Origin: an uncultured Desulfovibrio sp.
Lineage (GTDB): Bacteria > Desulfobacterota > Desulfovibrionia > Desulfovibrionales > Desulfovibrionaceae
Length of the DNA stretch: 31,014 bases
NCBI GenBank assembly: GCA_900547595.1
Contig: URHE01000012.1
Location: 1-31,014 of the forward strand
Reading direction: 5' to 3'
Shown piece by piece: positions 1 to 6,347 of this stretch. Made by a program: the position numbers and the translations under genes. Under the pieces are notes generated by a model that was not told where the DNA came from, searched no databases, and was given only the letters and a program-made list of their open reading frames with translations. Each line of letters opens with the position of its first letter. The stretch's first letter is position 1.

Positions 1-1
1 G

Positions 2-526
2 GCGGCGCGGGCCCTTGCAGCCGTGGATGCGGAACTTCTTGCCGACCGTCGGGTGGAGACGCTTTCCGGCGGGGAATGGCAGCGGGTGCTTCTGGCGCGG
101 GCCCTTGCCCAGATGGACGGCGCGGCAACGCCGCTCTTCCTTCTGGACGAACTGGCCGCCAGCCTTGACCCGGCGCGGGCCGAGGAGCTGTTCGCTCTGC
201 TGGAGCGGCGCAGGCGCGCGGGCGCGGCCCTGCTCCAGGCCGCGCATGACTGCAATCTGGCCGCGCGTCACGCCACGCGTCTGGTGGGGCTCAGGGCGGG
301 GCGCATCCTGTTCGACGGCCCGGTGCGAACCGTTTTTACCGAGGAGAATCTGCGTGCCCTCTATGATTTGCCCCTGCGCGTGTTCCGCCATCCTGACGGA
401 GACGTCCCCCAGGCGCTCCCGGCGCTGGCCCGGGGCACGGCGCCTGCGGAAGATTGCGGCCCTGCTGCTGCCCGTGTTCCTGCTCCTTGTCCCGGGCGGG
501 GCGGGGACGCTGGCGGCGCCGGTTGA
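2..526 (+). CDS. ABC transporter ATP-binding protein, 3' part (iron-chelate/corrinoid type)
   Basis: This is the C-terminal part of an importer ATPase; the N-terminus with the Walker A loop lies outside the window. Visible motifs in order are the ABC signature LSGGEWQR, a Walker B LFLLDE followed by a D-loop (SLDP), and the switch histidine in AAHDCN. The architecture matches the FecE/BtuD group that powers uptake of siderophores, haem or vitamin B12 through an inner-membrane permease. The neighbouring binding protein and cobalamin methyltransferase make a corrinoid or metal-chelate substrate likely, but the sequence alone does not prove it. The last 35 or so residues are rich in Ala, Pro and Gly, and their DNA also encodes the signal peptide of the next gene in another frame. 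The true ATPase fold probably ends near the HPDG segment. The frame is open to the left edge. Confidence 0.88.
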   Translation, partial: AARALAAVDAELLADRRVETLSGGEWQRVLLARALAQMDGAATPLFLLDELAASLDPARAEELFALLERRRRAGAALLQAAHDCNLAARHATRLVGLRAGRILFDGPVRTVFTEENLRALYDLPLRVFRHPDGDVPQALPALARGTAPAEDCGPAAARVPAPCPGRGGDAGGAG

Positions 527-1364
527 CGTCACGGATGACACGGGCCACAGCCTGCGCCTCGAACGGCCAGCGCGGCGTATCATCCCGCTTTACGGGGCCT
601 TTGGCGAAATGCTGCTTGCCCTCGGCTGCGGGGACAGGATCGTTGCCCGCACCGACGCCGACGCTCATATCCCCCAGCTGGCGCCACTTCCTGCCGTGGG
701 GACGCATATGCGGCCCAATGCCGAACTGGTGGCCGCCCTGCGGCCCGATCTTGTCCTCCAGATGAGCGGGCGCGGGGAAGCCGCGCTGCAAACGGAGGCG
801 TTGCGCCGCCTGGGCGTACCGGTGCTGAATTTTGAGGTCACTTCCTTCGCGCAGCTCTTTGGGGTGATGGAGCGGCTGGGGAGGCTCTGCGGCCAGGAGG
901 CGCGGGCCGCCGCCCTTGTGGCGGACTGGCGCGGGCGCCTTGACGCCCTGCGCGCCGCCAGCGCGGGAACGCGCCCGTGGCGGATGTTTTATGAGGCGCG
1001 GTATCCCAATCTGCTGGCGGCGGGGCGCGGCGGCATCGTGGCGGACATCATGGCCGCTGCCGGCGGCGAGAATGTGGTCCGCGAAGGGCGCAGGCTTGCG
1101 CGCATCAATGAGGAAGCCCTCATCCTGGCGGACCCGGATGTCTATCTCGTGCAGCGCGGCCCCATGAATCCGGCGCCGCAGCCCTTGGCGGAGCGGCCGC
1201 ATTATCAGGGCCTGCGCGCCGTGCGCGAGGGGCGCACGCTGGTGGTGGACGAGGCGCTGTTCGCGCGGCCCGGGCCGCGCTCCATCGAGGCGGCGGAACT
1301 GCTGGCCGCGTGGCTGAAGGGATTGCAACGGCCGGAGAGCGGCGACAAGGGGGAACGGAAATGA
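363..1364 (+). CDS. Periplasmic binding protein of a metal-chelate/corrinoid ABC importer (BtuF/FecB-like)
   Basis: A class III periplasmic binding protein that would capture a corrinoid or iron chelate and hand it to the permease. The N-terminus has basic residues (RRLRK) followed by a strong hydrophobic core and an Ala-rich cleavage region, a clear signal peptide. The mature part starts PVDVTDDTGH and continues with the usual RPARRII, an LRPDLVL segment in lobe 1, and a C-terminal lobe ending before ERK. The start is uncertain: ATG 363 is the only plausible ATG, gives 333 residues and overlaps the ATPase frame by 164 bases, with a GAGGAG too far upstream to be a good ribosome site. A CTG at 444 would give a textbook signal peptide. 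The stop overlaps the next start (ATGA), implying translational coupling with the methyltransferase. Confidence 0.85.
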   Translation: MICPCACSAILTETSPRRSRRWPGARRLRKIAALLLPVFLLLVPGGAGTLAAPVDVTDDTGHSLRLERPARRIIPLYGAFGEMLLALGCGDRIVARTDADAHIPQLAPLPAVGTHMRPNAELVAALRPDLVLQMSGRGEAALQTEALRRLGVPVLNFEVTSFAQLFGVMERLGRLCGQEARAAALVADWRGRLDALRAASAGTRPWRMFYEARYPNLLAAGRGGIVADIMAAAGGENVVREGRRLARINEEALILADPDVYLVQRGPMNPAPQPLAERPHYQGLRAVREGRTLVVDEALFARPGPRSIEAAELLAAWLKGLQRPESGDKGERK

Positions 1365-2083
1365 GCGGCACGCTGTATGCCGTGGGTGTGGGGCCGGGGG
1401 CCCCGGACCTTCTCACCCTGCGGGCGGCCCGCGTCCTCGGCGGCGTGGACGTCATCCTGGCGGCGGCCTCGCCGCGCAATGACCATTCGGCGGCATTGGA
1501 GACGGCGCGGCCTCATCTGCGGGCGGACGCGCGTATCCTGCGGCTGGAATTTCCCATGACGCGCGAGGAGGCGCCCCTGCGCGCGGCCTGGCGCGCCGCC
1601 GCCGAAGCCACCCTGGACGTACTGGACGGCGGGGAGGATGCGGCCTTTCTCACCATCGGGGACCCGCTCGTCTACAGCACCTTCGGCTATCTGCTCCGCA
1701 CGGTGCGGGCCCTGGCCCCGGACGCGCGCGTGGAGGTCGTTTCCGGCATCACGTCCTTTCAGGCGGCGGCCGCGGCCACGCAGACCATCCTCTGCGAAGG
1801 GGAGGAAAGCCTGCGCATCCTGCCGGGCATCAGGAGCGCCGAAAACCTGACCGCCGAGCTTGCCCGGGCGGATACGGCGGTCATCCTCAAGGCGTACCGC
1901 AATTTTCCGGCCATTGCCCGCGCGCTCGAGGCGCAGGGCCGCGCGGCGGACGCTCTGCTGGCGAGCCATGTGGAACGCCCGGAAGCGCGGCTGCGCCGGG
2001 GCGTGAGGGAAGACGACGCCCGGCCGCCCTATATGTCGCTTGTCCTGAGCCGCAACGTCCGGCGCGTGCGTAGGCCGGGCTAA
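1361..2083 (+). CDS. cobI: Precorrin-2/cobalt-factor II C20-methyltransferase
   Basis: A 240-residue S-adenosylmethionine-dependent tetrapyrrole methylase that adds the C20 methyl group in corrin ring synthesis; in an anaerobe the equivalent name is cbiL. Seen in sequence: the N-terminal glycine loop (VGVGPGAPDLLTLRA), the central GDPLVYSTF motif, and the VVSGITSFQAAAAA segment, all in family positions; length is usual. The ATG overlaps the stop of the binding-protein gene by four bases, so uptake and synthesis genes are coupled in one transcript. The gene ends head-on against hypE, and the two stop codons overlap. Whether the true substrate is precorrin-2 or cobalt-factor II cannot be told from sequence by eye. 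Confidence 0.9.
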   Translation: MSGTLYAVGVGPGAPDLLTLRAARVLGGVDVILAAASPRNDHSAALETARPHLRADARILRLEFPMTREEAPLRAAWRAAAEATLDVLDGGEDAAFLTIGDPLVYSTFGYLLRTVRALAPDARVEVVSGITSFQAAAAATQTILCEGEESLRILPGIRSAENLTAELARADTAVILKAYRNFPAIARALEAQGRAADALLASHVERPEARLRRGVREDDARPPYMSLVLSRNVRRVRRPG

Positions 2084-3087
2084 CAGATGCGCGGCAGCTG
2101 CGCGCCCTCCAGCATGGAGAGCAGGCGCTTGCCGCCGATGCGGGTGCGCAGGGCCACCTGCCCGGCGGGGCCGTCCGTGACGGTGCCGATGCGCGCGGCC
2201 TCGCGCCCGAACGGCGAGGCGCGCATGGCCGCCAGTGCCGCCTCGGCCCGCGTTTCGGGCAGGATGCAGATGCACTTGCCCTCGTTGGCGAGATAGAGGG
2301 GATCCAGCCCCAGAAAGGAGCAGCCGCCGCGCACCGATTCATGGACGGGAAGGCTTGCCTCGTCGATCTCGATGCCCACGCCGGACTGCTCCGCGATCTC
2401 GTTGAGCGTGGTGGCGAGGCCGCCGCGCGTGGGGTCGCGGAAGGTGTGCACCTCGCCGCAGGCCCTGATGACCGCTTCCACCATGTCGGCCAGAGGGGCG
2501 GAATCCGAGCGCACGTCCGTGAGGAAGGAAAGCTCCTCGCGGCTTGCCATGATGGTGAGGCCGTGGTCGCCCAGGCTGCCGCTCACCAGCACCGCGTCGC
2601 CGGGGCGCGCCGCATGTCCGGATGGCGCGGGATCGGCATATATCTCGCCCACGCCGGACGTATTGATGAAAATCTTGTCGCAGGCGCCGCGCGGCACCAC
2701 CTTGGTGTCGCCGGTGACGATGGCCACGCCCGCGGCGCGGGCCGCGTCGCCCATGTCCCGCGCGACGCGCTCAAGGGTCTCCAGAGGCAGCCCTTCCTCC
2801 AGGATGAACGCGCAGGAGAGCCAGCGCGGCCGCGCGCCGAGCATGGCCACATCGTTGACCGTGCCGTGAACGGCCAGGGTGCCGATGCTGCCGCCCGGAA
2901 AAAAGAGCGGGGAAACGGTATAGGAATCCGTGCTCATGGCAAGCGGAGCCGCCGCCGGGCGCAATTCGGCGGCATCATCCAGCCGTTCCAGAAGCGGATT
3001 GGCGAAATGGCGCAGAAAGCATTGGCTCACCAGGCGTTGCGAAGCGCGGCCGCCGCTGCCCGCATCCAGAAGAAGACATTGGTCCAT
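2080..3087 (-). CDS. hypE: Hydrogenase maturation protein HypE
   Basis: HypE (335 residues, usual length) dehydrates the carbamoyl group transferred to its C-terminal cysteine by HypF, giving the thiocyanate that becomes the CN ligand of [NiFe]-hydrogenase. The diagnostic C-terminus PRIC is present, with the acceptor cysteine as last residue. The PurM/AIRS-like fold is shown by the N-terminal DAGSGGRASQRL loop, the segment STDSYTVSPLFFPGGSIG, the GTVNDVAM stretch, the TGDTKVV motif and the GGLATTLNEIA motif. The start is set by AAGGA seven bases before ATG at 3087; the frame runs open further upstream but there it is only an alternative reading of hypD. It lies 40 bases after hypD in the same operon. 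HypF and HypC are not in the window. Confidence 0.96.
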   Translation of the reverse strand: MDQCLLLDAGSGGRASQRLVSQCFLRHFANPLLERLDDAAELRPAAAPLAMSTDSYTVSPLFFPGGSIGTLAVHGTVNDVAMLGARPRWLSCAFILEEGLPLETLERVARDMGDAARAAGVAIVTGDTKVVPRGACDKIFINTSGVGEIYADPAPSGHAARPGDAVLVSGSLGDHGLTIMASREELSFLTDVRSDSAPLADMVEAVIRACGEVHTFRDPTRGGLATTLNEIAEQSGVGIEIDEASLPVHESVRGGCSFLGLDPLYLANEGKCICILPETRAEAALAAMRASPFGREAARIGTVTDGPAGQVALRTRIGGKRLLSMLEGAQLPRIC

Positions 3088-3127
3088 GGGGAATCCTTGT
3101 TGGAGGAAGAGGCTGAGGGCGCCCGGC

Positions 3128-4246
3128 TCATGAGCCCGCGTACTTGAAATAGGCGGCGCAACTGCCCTCGGTGGAGACCATGCACGGGCCCACGGGCGTG
3201 GCGGGGGTGCAGCTTCTGCCGAAGAGCGGGCACTGGGGTGGCGTGATGCGCCCCTGAAGCACGGCGCCGCAACGGCAGCCGGGCAGGGGCGGGGTCTCGG
3301 CAAGGGCGATGCCGAAGCGCGCCATGGCGTCAAAATCCGCAAATGCCGGCCGCAGGGCGAGGCCGCTTTGCGGGATGCGGCCCAGACCGCGCCAGAGCGC
3401 GTCGCAGGGCGCGAATACCTCGTCCATGAGGGCGCGGGCGCGGGCATTGCCCGCGTCATCCACGGCGCGGGGATAGGCGTTGACCACATCGGGGGCGCCG
3501 TCACGGCGCATTTCCGCCATGCGGCAGAGCGCCAGCAGGATGTCCGCCGGGGCAAAGCCGCCCACGGCTGCCGGGAGCCCATGCTCCGCGGCGAGATAGC
3601 GGAACGGGGCCAGCCCGAGCACCGTGGCCACATGGCCCGGCAGAAGGAACGCCTCCACCTTGCAGTGCGGGTCGTCAGCCAGGGCGCGGAGCGCCGGGGG
3701 CACGAGCTTGTGCAGGGACAGGACGCAGAAGTTGCGCAGGCCCTGCGCCCGCGCGGCCAGCACGGAGGCGGCCACCGTGGGCGCGGTCGTCTCGAAGCCG
3801 ACACCGGCAAAGGCAACTGTGGCGTCGGGATGCCGGGCCGCCAGCCGCACCGCGTCCAGCGGGGAATAGACGATCTCCACACGCGCCCCGGCCGCCTGCG
3901 CGTGCTTGAGCGACCTGCCGCCCGGGCCCGGCACGCGCAAAAGGTCCCCGAAGGTGGCGAAAATGAGCTTTTCGCGTCCGGCAAGGTCGAGCATGGCCGC
4001 CACTTCCGCATCGTGCGTCACGCAGACCGGGCAGCCCGGCCCGGAAAGATGGGTGACGCACGACGGCAGGAGGGAACGCAAGCCGCTCTGGAAGATGGAC
4101 ACGGTATGCGTGCCGCAGACTTCCATAAAGCGCAGGCGCTGTCCGGCAAGCGCCTCCTCGAGACGATGCAGGAGCCCGGCGCAGAGCTTCGGGTCCTGCA
4201 CGGCGGCTTCCAGCCGTCCCCCTGTATCCGCGTGTGTTCCGCTCAT
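3128..4246 (-). CDS. hypD: Hydrogenase maturation protein HypD
   Basis: HypD (372 residues) is the iron-sulfur scaffold on which, with HypC, the Fe(CN)2CO group of [NiFe]-hydrogenase is assembled. Seen: CGTHT at residues 44-48 and GPGCPVC at 69-75, both in the catalytic core, the GVGFETTAPT and LSLHKLVPP segments, and a cysteine-rich C-terminus (CRCGAVL, CPLFGRSC, GPCMVSTEGSCAAYFKY) that holds the [4Fe-4S] cluster in the family. The start codon is separated from the argC stop by only three bases and lacks a clear ribosome site, which suggests translational reinitiation from argC. It is followed by hypE. Confidence 0.97.
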   Translation of the reverse strand: MSGTHADTGGRLEAAVQDPKLCAGLLHRLEEALAGQRLRFMEVCGTHTVSIFQSGLRSLLPSCVTHLSGPGCPVCVTHDAEVAAMLDLAGREKLIFATFGDLLRVPGPGGRSLKHAQAAGARVEIVYSPLDAVRLAARHPDATVAFAGVGFETTAPTVAASVLAARAQGLRNFCVLSLHKLVPPALRALADDPHCKVEAFLLPGHVATVLGLAPFRYLAAEHGLPAAVGGFAPADILLALCRMAEMRRDGAPDVVNAYPRAVDDAGNARARALMDEVFAPCDALWRGLGRIPQSGLALRPAFADFDAMARFGIALAETPPLPGCRCGAVLQGRITPPQCPLFGRSCTPATPVGPCMVSTEGSCAAYFKYAGS

Positions 4247-4249
4247 GGC

Positions 4250-5305
4250 TCAGGCGAGGGGGGCAAGGCGTTCCATGCCCGTGTCCACGGGCAGACCGCA
4301 CATGAGGTTGGCATTGGCCAGCGCCTGTCCGGCGGCGCCCCGGCACAGGTTGTCGATGGCCGAGAGGATGACGAGGCGCCCCGTCCGCTTGTCCACCGCC
4401 AGGCCCATGTCGCAGAACATGCTGCCGCGCACGAAGCGCGTTTCCGGAACCGTGCCCGCCGGGAGCACGCGGACCCAGGGGCTGCGTTCCCATGTCCGGC
4501 AAAAGGCGTCATGCGCCTCTTCGAGGGTGAGGCGGGGGTCTTTCAGCGTCGTGTAGATGGTGGAGAGGATGCCCCGGTTCATGGGCACCAGATGCGGCGT
4601 GAACTGGAGGCGCACCTCCCCGCCGGCCACAAGGGAAAGCTCCTGTTCCATTTCCGGTGTATGCCGGTGGCGGGGCAGCCCATAGGCGCGGAAATTGTCC
4701 GCCACCTCGCAGAAGAGCGTGGGCACGGCGGCCTTGCGCCCGGCGCCGCTGGCGCCGGACTTGGCGTCCACGATGATGCCGTCCTTTTCCACAAGACCGT
4801 TTTTGAGCGCGGCATACAGCCCGAGGATGACCGAGGTGGGATAGCAGCCGGGGTTGGCCACCAGTTGCGCGCGGGCGATGTCCGCCGCGTACAGCTCCGG
4901 AAGCCCGTAGACGGCGCGGGGCAGCACCTGGTGGCAGGCATGGGGCATCCCGTACCACTCCTCATATACCTGGGCGTCACGCAGGCGGAAATCGGCGGAA
5001 AAATCCACCACCCTGACGCCCGCCTCCAGCAGGGGGGGCGTCATCTGCATGGCCGTGCCCGCCGGGACCGCCAGAAAGACGAGATCACAGGCGGCCGCGG
5101 CCTCTTTGGCGTCAAAGGCGCTGATGACCACATCCGCTCCGGGCAGGTGGCGCAGGAAGGGATAGAAGTCGCCCAGGCGCTTTCCGGCTTCGGCGCGGGA
5201 ACAGGCAAGAACAAGGCGCATGGCCGGGTGCGCGCTCAACAGGCGCGCCAGTTCCATGCCCGCATAGCCGCTGATGCCCACAAGCCCGACATTGATGGTT
5301 TTCAT
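4250..5305 (-). CDS. argC: N-acetyl-gamma-glutamyl-phosphate reductase
   Basis: ArgC (351 residues) reduces N-acetylglutamyl-5-phosphate with NADPH in arginine synthesis. The N-terminal Rossmann loop is VGLVGISGYAGMELARLL (residues 6-23). The catalytic cysteine is C154 in NPGCYPTS, and the later HRHTPE and PHLVPMNRGI motifs are in place. The start ATG at 5305 follows a weak GGGA. A perfect 16-bp inverted repeat lies 26 to 62 bases upstream of the start. It is the first gene of a tight operon with hypD and hypE, an unusual partnership for an arginine gene. The other arginine genes in the window (argG, argH) are about 22 kb away in another operon. Confidence 0.96.
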   Translation of the reverse strand: MKTINVGLVGISGYAGMELARLLSAHPAMRLVLACSRAEAGKRLGDFYPFLRHLPGADVVISAFDAKEAAAACDLVFLAVPAGTAMQMTPPLLEAGVRVVDFSADFRLRDAQVYEEWYGMPHACHQVLPRAVYGLPELYAADIARAQLVANPGCYPTSVILGLYAALKNGLVEKDGIIVDAKSGASGAGRKAAVPTLFCEVADNFRAYGLPRHRHTPEMEQELSLVAGGEVRLQFTPHLVPMNRGILSTIYTTLKDPRLTLEEAHDAFCRTWERSPWVRVLPAGTVPETRFVRGSMFCDMGLAVDKRTGRLVILSAIDNLCRGAAGQALANANLMCGLPVDTGMERLAPLA

Positions 5306-5318
5306 GGCAGTATCCCGT

Positions 5319-5367
5319 TAGAGCATTTTGCTGCTGAAAATATCTGCAAGACAGATATTTTCAGCAG
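5319..5367. repeat. REP-like palindrome upstream of argC
   Basis: After TAGAGCATTTTG come two perfect 16-base arms, 5331-5346 and 5352-5367, separated by CAAGA. The bases 5323-5346 recur in inverted orientation at 24007-24029 with a single one-base gap, including an exact 19-base match (5323-5341 with 24011-24029). The same TAGAGC head appears after the ftsA and ftsZ stops. This fits a dispersed palindromic repeat. Because it sits in the argC leader it could also act as an operator or RNA hairpin. Confidence 0.75.
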
Positions 5368-5406
5368 GTTTCGCTGCCTGGCTCCAGCCGTTGCGACGCA
5401 GGAAGC

Positions 5407-5488
5407 TACGGATGGAGACAGCAATTGGCTACCGCGACAGCCAGTCAACGGAACCGCTGTCGCTATCCGTAAGCAGGCAGAGCCTGCT
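5407..5488. repeat. Block of nested and competing inverted repeats
   Basis: Arm 5407-5422 (TACGGAT, three bases, GACAGC) pairs with 5456-5471 (GCTGTC, three bases, ATCCGTA). The inner arm 5434-5441 (GCGACAGC) can instead pair perfectly with 5456-5463 (GCTGTCGC). A separate perfect stem follows at 5472-5478 and 5482-5488 with a three-base loop. Structure is seen directly; whether it acts as RNA or is the inside of a repeat element is not known. Confidence 0.6.
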
Positions 5489-5606
5489 AACGGCTAGCGC
5501 CATTTCCCCGCAGGGCGGGACAAGCGGCGGAAGAACGTGGTTTTCCGCCGTATTCCGGCGCGAGTGTCCGCTTGCGCAAACGCCACAGTCAGGCCGCACC
5601 GGCGCG

Positions 5607-5655
5607 CGCGACCGGGAGAGCATGCAAAAGGCAACCGCTCTCCCGGTCGCGTTTT
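5607..5655 (+). terminator. Terminator-like hairpin upstream of mraZ
   Basis: Perfect 15-bp GC-rich stem: arms 5607-5621 and 5637-5651, 15-base loop, followed by TTTT at 5652-5655. The orientation is plus, yet no plus-strand gene ends here, so it would stop a leader, a small RNA or read-through transcription. The left arm can also pair with 5661-5671, which makes it a candidate switch. Confidence 0.55.
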
Positions 5656-5790
5656 CGGGCCATGCTCTCCCCGGGCCCGTTCCATCCCGGCCTCGCAGTA
5701 TCGTTGCCGCTGATGCTTCTGTAACTCTGTGGAATTACAGATATACATGCTATTGGCCGCCGGTGTTTGGGCCGGAACGCCGCTCGTGCC

Positions 5791-5819
5791 TTGACAGCCC
5801 CGAGGGCATGGGGCATAAG
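5791..5819 (+). promoter_or_regulatory. Probable sigma-70-type promoter of mraZ and the division cluster
   Basis: A perfect -35 box TTGACA (5791-5796) is followed after exactly 17 bases by CATAAG (5814-5819), four of six matches to the -10 consensus. It points to mraZ, whose start codon is at 5860. It is the only strong promoter-like pair I noticed ahead of the cluster. Confidence 0.65.
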
Positions 5820-5855
5820 TGGGAAAACGTGGTGATTCCCGGTAAAAAAGTGGTA
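5818..5855 (+). promoter_or_regulatory. Candidate MraZ operator: four GG-T/G boxes
   Basis: Boxes TGGGA (5820), TGGTG (5830), CGGTA (5840) and TGGTA (5851) repeat every 10 to 11 bases just after the -10 box and run up to the mraZ start. MraZ of E. coli is known to bind TGGGN repeats spaced by five bases at its own promoter, and mycoplasma MraZ binds AAAGTGG-type repeats. The last box overlaps the place of the ribosome site, so bound protein would block the promoter-proximal region. Confidence 0.6.
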
Positions 5856-5859
5856 AATT

Positions 5860-6330
5860 ATGGCAACGCGGTTTACCGGCAGCTATTTTCGCAGCATGGA
5901 CGCCAAGGGGCGTCTGGTGCTGCCGCCGAAATTTCTCGACGCGCTGGGCGCGCCCGGTCACGGGGGCGAGGCCGGTGATCCGGCTGCCGGCACGTTCTGG
6001 CTGACCGCGTATTACGGCCACCTGACGGCCTATCTGCCCGACCAGTGGAACGCCATTGTGGAACAGTTGAGCAGCATCCGCATGCCGCCGCCCGCGCTCG
6101 CGCATTTCAAGACCAAGGTCATCGGGCTGGCGCACGAGCTGGTGCCCGACGGGCAGGGGCGGGTGCGCATTCCGCAGCCGTTGCTGCGCGCCGCCGGTCT
6201 TGGGCGCGACGCCGTGCTTGTGGGCATGCTCGACAAGTTCGAGATATGGGCCCAGGAACGCTTTGACGATCTTCCGGATGAGGACGTGAGCGAAGAGCTG
6301 GCGGCCAGAAATGTGGACCTCGATCTCTGA
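5860..6330 (+). CDS. mraZ: Transcriptional regulator MraZ
   Basis: MraZ (156 residues) is an AbrB-like swapped-hairpin DNA-binding protein that forms rings and regulates the division/cell wall cluster it heads. The two family DXXXR motifs are visible, DAKGR at residues 14-18 and DGQGR at 97-101, each at the start of one repeat of the fold. The N-terminus (ATRFTGSYFRSMDAKGRL) is typical. The first repeat carries a short insert rich in Gly, Ala and Pro at about residues 31-44. The ribosome site is poor and overlaps the last operator-like box. It is followed 17 bases later by rsmH. Confidence 0.95.
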   Translation: MATRFTGSYFRSMDAKGRLVLPPKFLDALGAPGHGGEAGDPAAGTFWLTAYYGHLTAYLPDQWNAIVEQLSSIRMPPPALAHFKTKVIGLAHELVPDGQGRVRIPQPLLRAAGLGRDAVLVGMLDKFEIWAQERFDDLPDEDVSEELAARNVDLDL

Positions 6331-6347
6331 TTCCCGCGGGGGGCGCC

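Larger units (their letters stand above)
5306..5859. other. Long structured intergenic region between argC and mraZ
   Basis: A 554-base stretch without a convincing gene, between divergent argC (-) and mraZ (+). It holds a perfect palindrome next to argC (5331-5367), a block of competing stems (5407-5488), smaller stems (GGC-rich arms at 5525-5532 and 5543-5550), a terminator-like hairpin with a competing third arm (5607-5671), and the mraZ promoter and operator-like boxes (5791-5855). Reading frames across it show no family features and vary freely around the hairpins. I see no tRNA, tmRNA, SRP RNA or RNase P RNA signature. Confidence 0.7.

Noticed and set aside
3368..5497. 709-codon plus-strand frame opposite hypD and argC
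   Set aside because: Antisense shadow; the genes on the minus strand have diagnostic motifs throughout.
5328..5978. 216-codon frame through the argC-mraZ spacer
   Set aside because: It crosses hairpin arms and runs into mraZ out of frame; no ribosome site or domain.
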